Assembly: GCF_001279585.1 (NCBI RefSeq)
Contig: NZ_LGEC01000058.1
Span: forward strand, 1-64,000
Direction: 5' to 3'
Source of the DNA: Nocardiopsis sp. NRRL B-16309
GTDB lineage: Bacteria > Actinomycetota > Actinomycetes > Streptosporangiales > Streptosporangiaceae
Length of the DNA stretch: 64,000 nucleotides
How positions within the stretch are numbered: position 1 is the stretch's first letter; each line of letters opens with the position of its first letter. Under the pieces are notes generated by a model. That model was not told the origin of the DNA. It was given only the letters and a program-made list of their open reading frames with translations, and made no database searches. A program made the position numbers and the translations under genes. This document shows positions 9,435 to 20,238 of the stretch, piece after piece.

Positions 9435-10184
9435 GTCTCCCCCTCGGCGCCGTGCCTGCCGGTTCCGCGTGAGGCGGAACGCACTGCCCCGACCACCCTC
9501 CCCGGCGGGCCGCAAAGGGAGTCCTGCTCGTTCCCGCGTGTTGTCGAAAAGCTTCACAAATCAACGGCAAAGCGCACAGATCGTGCATCCGCTGACAGTC
9601 CGCACGAAACAGACTCTTCAATAACTCGACATCAAGAGGAATCGACGCGGACGACACCCCCGTGTACGCGTCGGCGCCGAAACCAGGGTCATCGACCGCA
9701 CCCCGAGTCTGATCGATCGTTCGAGCCCCGGCGGCCCGTCCGGAATGACGCGCGACCCTCGACGTCGGCATTTGGTCATCCCTACCCAGCCGCACGCTCC
9801 TCGCAACCCGGTGGTTGAGTTTTCCGACTTTTCGCGAGAAGGAATACAAAAACAACCACAGAGACACCTGAATCTGGTGCAGCCCTATGCCCGATTTGAG
9901 AGGTTTACATGGCAGAAACCCGTCAAATACCAGCTCCGAGCCTTGGCGACCAGTGTGATGAGGATCACATTAATTATTCGGCCCCGACGCTCCGCCAAAC
10001 CCCATGAGAGGGCAGACGATAGAGAGCGGAGGGCGCCGAAGCCGCAATCCGGACAGGTGTTGTTCCGGACCCTTCGTTAACTCCGGCTTGCCTTCGATGA
10101 AATTCTTGTTATTCGCCTTCCGAATACCGGCATGCCAGCCGAACCAGCCATAACGCCCAAAACATGACAGTTGCGGTGTAATCA
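9435..10184. other. 750-bp AT-richer divergent intergenic region
   Basis: Between the PBP gene and glgE, transcribed apart. About 9820-10170 is clearly less GC-rich than anything nearby (for example AATACAAAAACAACC and ATTAATTATTCGG). Open frames exist on both strands (for example 9745-10080 on plus), but they lack a ribosome-binding site and recognisable domains, so they are not called. The region contains a perfect CRP-type palindrome and possible promoter hexamers for glgE (TTGCCT at about 10088 and TATTCG 16 bases later). Confidence 0.6.
9954..9969. promoter_or_regulatory. Perfect CRP/FNR-family operator
   Basis: The sequence TGTGATGAGGATCACA is an exact TGTGA-N6-TCACA palindrome, the consensus bound by cAMP-dependent CRP and by actinobacterial CRP/GlxR proteins. 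It is 216 bases upstream of the glgE start and about 520 bases upstream of the PBP start. Which gene it controls, and whether by activation or repression, cannot be read from the sequence. Confidence 0.65.
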
Positions 10185-12155
10185 GTGATCGGACGCCTTC
10201 CCATACTCGGGATCTCTCCAGACAACGACCTAGGACCGGTGAAAGCGGTCCCCGGTGAACGCTTCACCGTGGGAGCGACGGTGATCCGCGAGGGACACGA
10301 CTCCCTCGCCGCCGGCGTGGTCCTCTACTCACCACAGGGCAAGCGCCGGGAACTCGTTCCCATGCGCGAGGCCGCTCCCGGAACGGACCGCTTCGAGGCC
10401 GAGATCAGCCTCCCCTCCGAGGGCACGTGGTCCTTCGCCGTGGAGTCCTGGACCGACCCCTTCACGACCTGGCGGCGGACCGCCCGGATCAAGCTGCCGC
10501 TGGGCCAGGACACGGACCTCGTCCTGGAGGAGGGCGCCCGCCTGCTGGCCCGCGCCGGCCGCCGCGTGCCCCGCAGGCCCGCCCTGGCCAGGGCGGCGGC
10601 CGTCCTTCGCGATGACTCCCTGGCCCCGGTGGACCGCCTGGCGGCCGCCCTGACCGACGAGGTCCTGGCCGAGATGGAGCGCGCTCCCGTGCGAGAGCTC
10701 GTCACCAGGTCCAAGCGGCGCAGCGTCGTCGTGCACCGCGAGCGCGCCCTGTTCGGCTCCTGGTACGAGTTCTTCCCGCGCTCGGAGGGCGCCCAGGTGG
10801 ACACCGCACCGGGCCAGGAGCGCTCGGGCACCTTCCGGACCGCCGCCAAGCGCCTGCCGGCCATCGCCGACATGGGCTTCGACGTCGTCTACCTGCCGCC
10901 GATCCACCCGGTGGGCACCACCCACCGCAAGGGCCGCAACAACGCCCTGAAGGCCGGGCCGGGCGAGCCCGGATCGGTGTGGGCGATCGGTTCGGCCGAC
11001 GGCGGCCACGACGCCGTCCACCCGGACCTGGGCACCCTGGACGACTTCGACGCCTTCGTCTCCGAGGCGGCCGAACACGGCCTGGAGGTGGCGCTCGACC
11101 TGGCCCTGCAGTGCTCGCCCGACCACCCGTGGGTCACCGAGCACCCCGAGTGGTTCGCGCACCGCGTGGACGGCTCCATCGCCTACGCCGAGAACCCGCC
11201 GAAGAAGTACCAGGACATCTACCCGCTCAGCTTCGACACCGACTTCGACGGCCTGTACGCCGAGGTCCTGCGGGTCGTCCGGCACTGGATCGACCACGGA
11301 GTGCGCATCTTCCGCGTCGACAACCCGCACACCAAGCCGGTGGCGTTCTGGGAGCGGCTGCTCGCCGACGTGGCCCGCGGCCACCCGGACGTGCTGTTCC
11401 TGGCCGAGGCGTTCACCCGCCCGGCGATGATGCGGACGCTGGCCAAGGTCGGCTTCCACCAGTCCTACACCTACTTCACCTGGCGCAACAGCCGGGAGGA
11501 GATCGAGGACTACCTCACCGAGCTCTCCCAGGAGACCGCCCACTACCTGCGGCCGAACCTGTTCGCCAACACCCCGGACATCCTGCACGCCTACCTCCAG
11601 CACGGCGGCCGTCCCGCCTTCGAGGCGCGCGCGGTCCTGGCCTCGACGCTCTCCCCCACCTGGGGCGTCTACTCCGGGTTCGAGCTGTGCGAGAACGTGC
11701 CCGCCGCCCCCGGCAGCGAGGAGTACCTCGACTCGGAGAAGTACCAGTACCGCCCGCGGGACTGGGCCGCCGCCGAGGCCGCCGGACACACCCTGAGCGG
11801 GCTCATCGGCCGGCTCAACGCGCTGCGCCGCTCCCACCCCGCCCTGCGCGAGCTGCGCAACCTCCGCTTCCACCACGTGGACCGGCCCGAGCTCGTGTGC
11901 TTCTCCAAGTACCGCCCCGGCACCGGCCCCGACGAGCCCGACGACCTCGTCATCGTGGTCGTCAACCTCGACCCGCACCACGCCCGCGAGGCGACCGTGC
12001 ATCTCGACCTACCGTCCATCGGCCGCGACGGGGAGGAGGAACTCGCAGTGACAGACGAGCTGACCGGTCGCTCCTACACCTGGCGCGCCGCCAACTACGT
12101 CCGGCTCGACCCGGCGACCGGACCCGCTCACGTGTTCACCGTCAGCGGCAGATAG
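10185..12155 (+). CDS. glgE: Alpha-1,4-glucan:maltose-1-phosphate maltosyltransferase
   Basis: 656 aa, the usual GlgE length. GH13_3 enzyme that transfers maltose from maltose-1-phosphate to the non-reducing end of alpha-1,4-glucan in the cytoplasm. An N-terminal beta-sandwich (about 1-110) and helical segment precede the (beta/alpha)8 barrel. The expected nucleophile is the Asp in FRVDNPHTKP (near residue 378) and the general acid the Glu in FLAEAF (near 407). Phosphate-pocket residues around NPPKKYQDIYP are also conserved. GTG start at 10185 lacks a clear Shine-Dalgarno, so a leaderless or slightly different start is possible. First gene of the glgE-treS-mak-glgB cluster. Confidence 0.95.
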   Translation: MIGRLPILGISPDNDLGPVKAVPGERFTVGATVIREGHDSLAAGVVLYSPQGKRRELVPMREAAPGTDRFEAEISLPSEGTWSFAVESWTDPFTTWRRTARIKLPLGQDTDLVLEEGARLLARAGRRVPRRPALARAAAVLRDDSLAPVDRLAAALTDEVLAEMERAPVRELVTRSKRRSVVVHRERALFGSWYEFFPRSEGAQVDTAPGQERSGTFRTAAKRLPAIADMGFDVVYLPPIHPVGTTHRKGRNNALKAGPGEPGSVWAIGSADGGHDAVHPDLGTLDDFDAFVSEAAEHGLEVALDLALQCSPDHPWVTEHPEWFAHRVDGSIAYAENPPKKYQDIYPLSFDTDFDGLYAEVLRVVRHWIDHGVRIFRVDNPHTKPVAFWERLLADVARGHPDVLFLAEAFTRPAMMRTLAKVGFHQSYTYFTWRNSREEIEDYLTELSQETAHYLRPNLFANTPDILHAYLQHGGRPAFEARAVLASTLSPTWGVYSGFELCENVPAAPGSEEYLDSEKYQYRPRDWAAAEAAGHTLSGLIGRLNALRRSHPALRELRNLRFHHVDRPELVCFSKYRPGTGPDEPDDLVIVVVNLDPHHAREATVHLDLPSIGRDGEEELAVTDELTGRSYTWRAANYVRLDPATGPAHVFTVSGR

Positions 12156-12161
12156 CGCCCT

Positions 12162-12190
12162 GGGCGGGGCCGGCGAGACCGGCCCCGCCC
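12162..12190 (+). terminator. 12-bp-stem hairpin between glgE and treS
   Basis: GGGCGGGGCCGG, loop CGAGA, CCGGCCCCGCCC: a perfect 12-bp stem six bases after the glgE stop, with no U-tract. Because treS, mak and glgB belong to the same pathway, it may act as a partial terminator or mRNA stabiliser rather than a full stop. Confidence 0.6.
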
Positions 12191-12244
12191 GTGCCCGAAA
12201 CGCCCGTTGATCCGATGTCGAACATTCTTGGTGGGGAGCAGTAG

Positions 12245-14281
<2,037 letters not shown>

Positions 14282-14282
14282 C

Positions 14283-15761
14283 ATGTCGCAACTCGAAGAG
14301 CTCCTCGCCGCCTGGCTGCCCCGACAGCGGTGGTTCTCCGGCAAGGGAATCCCCATCCAACAGATCCGGATCGAGAGTCAGCACCGGCTGGTGTCCTCCG
14401 GTGCCGGCGGGCCCGATCTGTACCTGCTCGTCGTGCAGGCGGGCCAGCGCGGCCGCAGTTCCCGCTACCAGGTTCTGCTGGGCGCGCGCCCGCCGCGGTC
14501 ACTTCCTCCGGAACTGGCCGGCGCCGCGATCGGCGTGTGCACGGTGGCGGGCGGACGGCCCCGGGTCGTCTACGACGCCACCCACGACACCGAGCTGACC
14601 GGCATGCTCCTGGAGTGCTTCGTCTCCGGGCGTCCGGACGACGACAACGGGCCGGTGCGCTTCCGCACCCTGCCCGGAACGCGGGTGCGCACCGGCGCGC
14701 GCGGTCGGCTGCTGACCGGGGAGCAGTCCAACTCCTCCCTGGTCTTCGGCGACGACTACGTCCTCAAGGCGTTCCGCAGACTCTGGCCCGGCCACAACCC
14801 TGACCTGGAGCTCAACGTCGCGCTGGCGGGGTCGCCGTACGTGGCTCGCCCCTGCGGCTGGATCGAGGCCGACCTGCCGGGGCACCCGGCTCCGGCCACC
14901 CTGGCCCTGCTCCAGGAGTACGTGCCCGGCGCCACCGACGGCTGGGTGCTGGCGACCGCGAACGTGCGGCGCCTACTGGAGGGCGGCGGCGCCCAGCGCG
15001 AGTCGGCCTTCCCGCCCGTCTCCCACCATCGCCCCGGGGCGCTACGCGAGGGGATGGGGCATCCACCCTCGACCGAGAGCCTTCGGCTCCAGTCCTTCGC
15101 GGAGGAGGCCGAACGCCTGGGCCGCACCACGGCCGAGGTGCACCGCTCCCTGGCGCAGGCCCTGCCCACGGACGTGCTCTCCCCGGCCGCCGCCGCCGAG
15201 CTCGCCGACGCGATGGTCGAACGCCTGGCGATGGCCAGCGCGGAGGTCCCCGAGCTCGCCGAGCACGCGCCGCGGGTGCTGGAGGCCTACGCCGACTTCT
15301 CCGAGGTGGACGAGCCGCTGCCGATCCAGCGCGTGCACGGCGACTACCACCTGGGACAGGTCATCCGCACCGACTCCACGTGGGTACTGCTGGACTTCGA
15401 GGGCGAGCCGACCGTGCCCGTCCGCGACCGGCAGCGGCTCTCCAGCCCGCTGCGGGACGTGGCCGGGATGCTGCGCTCCTTCGACTACGCCGCCGGGTTC
15501 CTGCTCGTGGGCCAGCCCGCGGACCCCGAACTGGAGTGGTCGGCCCGGGCGTGGGCGCGGACCAACCGGGAGGCGTTCTGCGCCGGGTACGCCGACGGCG
15601 GCGGTCCCGACCCGGACAAGCACCTGACGGTGCTGCGCGCCTTCGAGTTCGACAAGGCCGTGTACGAGGTGCTCTACGAGGCCCACAACCGGCCGGACTG
15701 GCTCCGGGTGCCGCTGGAGTCCATCGCCACGGCCGCCGCCGCCCGGCCGGTGCCCGGCTGA
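14283..15761 (+). CDS. mak: Maltokinase
   Basis: 492 aa. Phosphorylates maltose with ATP to maltose-1-phosphate, the GlgE donor. N-terminal Mak cap domain starts LLAAWLPRQRWFSGKG. The aminoglycoside-phosphotransferase-like lobe shows HGDYHLGQV (near 354) and LLDFEGEP (near 369). Residues about 235-270 look like an insertion (…GGGAQRESAF… to …STESLRLQ…) rich in codons rare here (CTA, CAT, CCA, CTT), placed just before the helix that leads into the C-lobe. ATG at 14283 chosen because it begins the conserved family N-terminus one base after the treS stop; an upstream in-frame start at 14148 would overlap treS. Confidence 0.93.
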   Translation: MSQLEELLAAWLPRQRWFSGKGIPIQQIRIESQHRLVSSGAGGPDLYLLVVQAGQRGRSSRYQVLLGARPPRSLPPELAGAAIGVCTVAGGRPRVVYDATHDTELTGMLLECFVSGRPDDDNGPVRFRTLPGTRVRTGARGRLLTGEQSNSSLVFGDDYVLKAFRRLWPGHNPDLELNVALAGSPYVARPCGWIEADLPGHPAPATLALLQEYVPGATDGWVLATANVRRLLEGGGAQRESAFPPVSHHRPGALREGMGHPPSTESLRLQSFAEEAERLGRTTAEVHRSLAQALPTDVLSPAAAAELADAMVERLAMASAEVPELAEHAPRVLEAYADFSEVDEPLPIQRVHGDYHLGQVIRTDSTWVLLDFEGEPTVPVRDRQRLSSPLRDVAGMLRSFDYAAGFLLVGQPADPELEWSARAWARTNREAFCAGYADGGGPDPDKHLTVLRAFEFDKAVYEVLYEAHNRPDWLRVPLESIATAAAARPVPG

Positions 15762-15887
15762 CCGATGACCGGGAGGACCGCCACGCGGGTGGCGGTCCGT
15801 CCCGCACCGCCGTCCCCGCGGACGCCGGCCCCGGCCGCCGTCCGCTCCCGCGCAACCCCGCACCGACACGATCCCGACGGAGCCGAT

Positions 15888-18104
15888 GTGACCTCGCCCC
15901 GCAGCCAATCCCGACCGCGCCCGCGTCGACGCACCGCGCCCGACCCCGCGCTCCTGGCCGAACTCGACCGCGTGGTGGACGGACACCACCACGACCCGCA
16001 CTCCGTGCTGGGCCTGCACGGCCCGACCGGCCGGAACCTGCGGGTCCTGCGCCCGGGCGCCGTGGAGGTGGCCGCCGTGCTGCCCGACGGTGACCGCGCC
16101 GAACTCACCCACCTGCACCGCGGCGTGTTCTCCGGGAACGTGCCGCGCGGGACCCGCGACTACCGGGTCGCGGCCCGCTACGAGCCCGGCGGCCCCGAAC
16201 ACGTCACCGCAGACGCCTACCGCTTCGCCCCCACCCTGGGCGAACTCGACCTGCACCTGATCGGCGAGGGCCGGCACGAGGAGCTGTGGCGCGCCCTGGG
16301 CGCCAACACCGCCGAGCTGGAGACCCCGATGGGCGAGGTGCCCGGGACGGGCTTCGCGGTGTGGGCGCCCGACGCCCGCGGCGTGCGGCTGATCGGCGAC
16401 TTCAACTACTGGAGCGGTGTCGCGCACCCCATGCGCAGCCTCGGTTCCAGCGGGGTCTGGGAGCTGTTCCTGCCCGGCGTGGGCGAGGGCGACCTCTACA
16501 AGTTCCAGGTGCTGGGGGCCGACGGCCAGTGGCGGGACAAGGCCGACCCCATGGCGCGGCGCACGCAGGTCCCGCCGGCGACCGCGTCCGTGGTCACCTC
16601 CTCCGAGCACGTGTGGACCGACCAGGAGTGGATGGCCGAGCGCAAGGGCGTGGAGCCGCACCGGGCCCCGATGAGCGTCTACGAGGTGCACCTCGGGTCG
16701 TGGCGGCCGGGTCTGGGCTACACCGAGCTCGCCGAGCAGCTGGTCGAGTACGTGACCGACATGGGGTTCACGCACGTGGAGCTCCTGCCGGTGGCCGGGC
16801 ACCCCTTCGACGGGTCCTGGGGCTACCAGGTCACCTCCTACTACGCGCCCACCCCGCGGTTCGGCTCGCCGGACGAGTTCCGCCACCTGGTGGACTCGCT
16901 GCACAGGGCGGGCGTCGGCGTGTTCCTGGACTGGGTCCCCGCGCACTTCCCCAAGGACGAGTGGGCGCTGGCCCGCTTCGACGGGTCGGCGCTGTACGAG
17001 CACCCGGACCCTCGGCGCGGTGAGCACCCGGACTGGGGGACGCTCATCTTCAACTACGGGCGCACGGAGGTCCGCAACTTCCTGGTCGCCAACGCCCTGT
17101 ACTGGCTGGAGGAGTTCCACATCGACGGGCTGCGCGTGGACGCGGTGGCCTCGATGATCTACCTGGACTACTCGCGTGACTCCGACCAGTGGGAGCCCAA
17201 CGTCTTCGGCGGGCGGGAGAACCTGGAGGCGATCGACTTCCTCAAGGAGCTCAACACGACCGTCTACCGGCGCAACCCGCACGTGGCGATGATCGCGGAG
17301 GAGTCCACCGCCTACACGGGCGTGACGCGGCCGGTCGACATGGGCGGGCTGGGCTTCGGCCTGAAGTGGAACATGGGGTGGATGCACGACTCCCTGGAGT
17401 ACGTGAAGAAGGAGCCGGTCCACCGCAAGTACCACCACAACGACATCACGTTCTCGATGGTCTACGCCTACAGCGAGAACTACGTGCTGCCGCTGTCGCA
17501 CGACGAGGTCGTGCACGGCAAGCAGTCGCTGTTCAACAAGCCGCCCGGCGACGAGTGGCAGCGCTCGGCGACGCTGCGGGCCCTGCTCGCGTTCATGTGG
17601 TCGCACCCGGGCAAGCAGCTGCTGTTCATGGGCGGGGAGATCGCCCAGGGCGACGAGTGGTCGCACGACCAGGGCGTGCCGTGGTGGCTGGTGCAGTTCG
17701 AGCACCACGCGGGCGTCCAGCGTCTGGTCAGAGCGCTCAACGCCGCCTACCGGCCGCGCCCGGCCCTGTGGTCCCTCGACACCGACCCGGCGGGGTTCCG
17801 CTGGCTGGACGGGGGCGACCACGAGGGCAACACGCTCACCTACCTGCGGCACGGCGAGGACGGCTCGGTGCTGGCCTGCGGCGTGAACTTCTCTCCGGTC
17901 CCGCGCCCCGAGCGCCGCGTGGGCCTGCCCGCCGGGGGCCGGTGGGAGTCGGTGCTCAACACCGACGACCCGCGTTTCGGCGGTTCGGGCTTCCCAGCGC
18001 CGGTCCGCGTCGAGGCGGAGGAGGTGCCCTGGGACGGCCAGCCCTTCTCGGCGGAGATCGCCCTGCCGCCGCTGGGCGCGGTGTGGTTCGAGCCCGAGCG
18101 CTAG
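15888..18104 (+). CDS. glgB: 1,4-alpha-glucan branching enzyme
   Basis: About 738 aa from the GTG at 15888, which follows GACGGAG with six-base spacing; an ATG at 15765 directly after mak is possible but gives only basic low-complexity residues. Introduces alpha-1,6 branches into the glucan made by GlgE. Two N-terminal CBM48-type modules (about 20-260) precede the GH13 barrel with catalytic Asp in LRVDAVASM (near 416), Glu in MIAEEST (near 470) and HDEVVHGK (near 538). Last gene of the alpha-glucan cluster, ending before a large hairpin. Confidence 0.95.
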   Translation: MTSPRSQSRPRPRRRTAPDPALLAELDRVVDGHHHDPHSVLGLHGPTGRNLRVLRPGAVEVAAVLPDGDRAELTHLHRGVFSGNVPRGTRDYRVAARYEPGGPEHVTADAYRFAPTLGELDLHLIGEGRHEELWRALGANTAELETPMGEVPGTGFAVWAPDARGVRLIGDFNYWSGVAHPMRSLGSSGVWELFLPGVGEGDLYKFQVLGADGQWRDKADPMARRTQVPPATASVVTSSEHVWTDQEWMAERKGVEPHRAPMSVYEVHLGSWRPGLGYTELAEQLVEYVTDMGFTHVELLPVAGHPFDGSWGYQVTSYYAPTPRFGSPDEFRHLVDSLHRAGVGVFLDWVPAHFPKDEWALARFDGSALYEHPDPRRGEHPDWGTLIFNYGRTEVRNFLVANALYWLEEFHIDGLRVDAVASMIYLDYSRDSDQWEPNVFGGRENLEAIDFLKELNTTVYRRNPHVAMIAEESTAYTGVTRPVDMGGLGFGLKWNMGWMHDSLEYVKKEPVHRKYHHNDITFSMVYAYSENYVLPLSHDEVVHGKQSLFNKPPGDEWQRSATLRALLAFMWSHPGKQLLFMGGEIAQGDEWSHDQGVPWWLVQFEHHAGVQRLVRALNAAYRPRPALWSLDTDPAGFRWLDGGDHEGNTLTYLRHGEDGSVLACGVNFSPVPRPERRVGLPAGGRWESVLNTDDPRFGGSGFPAPVRVEAEEVPWDGQPFSAEIALPPLGAVWFEPER

Positions 18105-18134
18105 AGAGTCACGGTAGCGTAACGCCGAGTTGAA

Positions 18135-18187
18135 GGAGACCGTTGCCTGGGCGGGGAGCAGACCCGCCCAGGTGAACGGAGTCTCCA
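18135..18187 (+). terminator. Extended hairpin downstream of glgB
   Basis: Inner stem CCTGGGCGGG / CCCGCCCAGG (18146-18155 and 18163-18172, loop GAGCAGA) is perfect. Outer complementary blocks GGAGAC-CGTT and AACG-GA-GTCTCC extend it to a near-53-base cruciform. It begins about 30 bases after the glgB stop and separates the glucan genes from the sigma factor. Confidence 0.75.
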
Positions 18188-18345
18188 TGGTTGTCCAGGC
18201 TTCCTTCTCCCTCCCTTTCACCGTGTGTATCTCGGGCACGTAGCGAGTGCGCCTCCCGGTCGCGACCGGAGAGCCGCCCGGCGCCCCGGGCGCCGGCCCC
18301 AAGCGAACGGGCAGCAACGGCACCGCACGGACGGAGGAGATTGCC

Positions 18346-19197
18346 TTGAGCTCGGTCACCAGCGAAGGAAGGTCGACGAGGAAGGCCGGCCACCGCCGAC
18401 CGCACAGCCACGACCCGATCGAGGGCGAGGCCGCCGCGAACGCGGCCCTGGCCGAGATCGGGGCACTGCCCGAGGACGACGCCCGTGCCGCGGAACTGCG
18501 GGAGTACGTCGTCATGGTCTACGCGCCCTTCGTCCGACGGGTCGCGCTCAAGTACCGCGGACACGGCGAACCCTACGAGGACGTACGCCAGACCGCCATG
18601 GTCGGACTGCTCAAGGCCGTCCACGGCTTCGACCCGGACCGCGGCAGCCCGTTCGTCTCCTATCTGCTGCCCACGGTCCTGGGCGAGATCAAGCGCCACT
18701 TCCGCGACCACACCTGGGCGATGCGCGTGCCGCGCCAGCACCAGGAGAACCGCGCACGGCTCCGGACGGCCATCGGGGCGTTCGAGCAGGAGCACGCCCG
18801 CGAGCCGACGACCCGGGAGATCGGTGAGCTGCTCGGCATGTGCGAGGGCGAGGCCGCCGAACTCCTCCAGGCCGACCAGGCCTACCGCGCCCTGTCACTG
18901 GACGTGCCCCACAGCTGGAGCGGGGACGGTTCGGAGGGCACCAGCCCCGAGGACCGCCTCGGATGCGAGGACCGGGGGCTGGCGCTGGTCGAGGAGCGCG
19001 AGTCGCTGCGGCCCGCCCTGGCCCGGCTGCCCGAGCGCGAGCGGCGGCTGCTCACCCTGAGGTTCTTCGGTGACAAGTCGCAGTCGGAGATCGCCGCGGA
19101 ACTCGGCTACTCCCAGATGCACGTCTCCCGCCTCCTGGCGGCCGTCCTGCAGCAGTTGCGCGAGGACGTGGGCGCGTGCGGGCCGAAGGCGGTGTGA
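18346..19197 (+). CDS. Sigma-B/F-type RNA polymerase sigma factor
   Basis: 283 aa from a TTG at 18346, chosen because GGAGGAG sits six bases upstream; an open frame continues upstream without homology. Group-3 sigma-70: region 2 around YVVMVYAPFVRRVALKY to GLLKAVHGFDPDRG, region 3 after TWAMRVPRQ, region 4 with a helix-turn-helix at SQSEIAAELGYSQMHVSRLL. The pattern fits the SigB/SigF stress and differentiation family of actinobacteria, which is usually controlled by anti-sigma factors. No anti-sigma or antagonist gene is next to it here. Its nearness to the glucan genes may be accidental. Confidence 0.9.
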   Translation: MSSVTSEGRSTRKAGHRRPHSHDPIEGEAAANAALAEIGALPEDDARAAELREYVVMVYAPFVRRVALKYRGHGEPYEDVRQTAMVGLLKAVHGFDPDRGSPFVSYLLPTVLGEIKRHFRDHTWAMRVPRQHQENRARLRTAIGAFEQEHAREPTTREIGELLGMCEGEAAELLQADQAYRALSLDVPHSWSGDGSEGTSPEDRLGCEDRGLALVEERESLRPALARLPERERRLLTLRFFGDKSQSEIAAELGYSQMHVSRLLAAVLQQLREDVGACGPKAV

Positions 19198-19199
19198 GG

Positions 19200-19224
19200 C
19201 CCCGCCGGGTGCACCCCCGCGGGG
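19200..19224. terminator. Bidirectional hairpin between sigma factor and glycosyltransferase operon
   Basis: CCCCGC...GCGGGG arms (19200-19205 and 19219-19224) enclose the palindrome GGGTGCACCC. It lies immediately after the sigma factor stop and about 120 bases beyond the end of the opposing operon, so it could serve both. Confidence 0.55.
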
Positions 19225-19344
19225 TGGGAGCCCGTCGGCCTGGCCGGGTGCGGCCCGCCGTGCCCGCGAACTCGGAATCCGGGTGGAGCCCGCCGAGACC
19301 GCGAGCCCGGTGCAGGCCCGCCGGGGCGGAGCGGAGTGCGCCGC

Positions 19345-20238
19345 TCAGCCCACGTAGCGCCGTGCCCGCGACCTCCGGCGCGGCTCCTCCAGGGCCCGCA
19401 GCCCGCGCTCGACCTCCACGGGGACCGGGCGCCGGTCCTCCAGCACCCACGGCAGGCCCGCCGCGGCCTCGGCCAGCGCCGCCACGGTGGCGGTGTCCAG
19501 GGGGGCCGCGCGCAGGGTCGCCCAGGTGTGCCGGCACGCTCCGGGCAGGGGGCGGCGCAGCCAGGCCGTCCACAGGGTGTTGCGGATCCCGAGGCGACGG
19601 CGGCGGCGGGCGTCGCGCACCTCGGAGGCCGCGTGGTGAACCGTCATCGCGCCGTCCCAGCACATCCACCACCCCGCGGCCGCCAGGTCGAGTGCCAGGA
19701 GTTCCTCCTCCCCGCCCAGCCACAGGCGCGGGGAGAACCCGCCGACGTCCTGGAAGGCGCGCACGCGCAGCACACTGGCTCCCGCGAGGATGCCGAGGAG
19801 GGCGGGCCCGGGCAGCCAGGAGGGGCCGCGCACCGGTGAGTGCCGCAGCTCCGGGGTGATGGGGTCCTCCTCCCCGCCGGGCTCGACGAGGATGCGGGCG
19901 GTCACCGCGCCCAGGCCGGGATGGGCGTCGAAGTGGTCGGCCGCGCGGTCGAGCGCGCCCGGCTCCCACCACGTGTCGTCGTCGCAGAAGGCGACGTAGG
20001 GCGTGTCCAGGGCTGCCACGCCTACGTTGCGGCCGACCGCCCCCAGGTTGGCCCGCGCCCGGATGAGCCCCATACCGGGATGGGCGCGGGCGACCGCCTC
20101 GGCGGTCCCGTCCCCGGAGGCGTTGTCCACGACGACGACCGGCGGCGACTCCGGAAGGTCCGCGAGCCGGTCCAGGGTCCGCAGGAGTTCGTCGCACCGG
20201 TTCCGGGTGATGACCACCACGCCGGTGCGCGCGCTCAC
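19345..20238 (-). CDS. GT2-family glycosyltransferase
   Basis: 297 aa. GT-A fold: VVVITRNRCDELLRTL at the N-terminus, VVVDNASGDGTAEAV, and the metal-binding region AFCDDDTWWEPGAL (DDD). Resembles rhamnosyl/galactofuranosyl-type family 2 enzymes of actinobacteria, but donor and acceptor are unknown. GTG at 20238 overlaps the preceding gene's stop (GTGA). Last gene of the eleven-gene heptose operon. It is a close paralogue of the gene just upstream (shared DDDxWWExGAL and GGxxPxLxxGGEExLLAxDLAAxGW patterns), implying local duplication. Confidence 0.88.
   Translation of the reverse strand: MSARTGVVVITRNRCDELLRTLDRLADLPESPPVVVVDNASGDGTAEAVARAHPGMGLIRARANLGAVGRNVGVAALDTPYVAFCDDDTWWEPGALDRAADHFDAHPGLGAVTARILVEPGGEEDPITPELRHSPVRGPSWLPGPALLGILAGASVLRVRAFQDVGGFSPRLWLGGEEELLALDLAAAGWWMCWDGAMTVHHAASEVRDARRRRRLGIRNTLWTAWLRRPLPGACRHTWATLRAAPLDTATVAALAEAAAGLPWVLEDRRPVPVEVERGLRALEEPRRRSRARRYVG

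Noticed and set aside
9745..10080. 111-codon plus-strand frame in the AT-rich intergenic region
   Set aside because: No Shine-Dalgarno, basic low-information sequence and it spans the CRP box; more likely non-coding.
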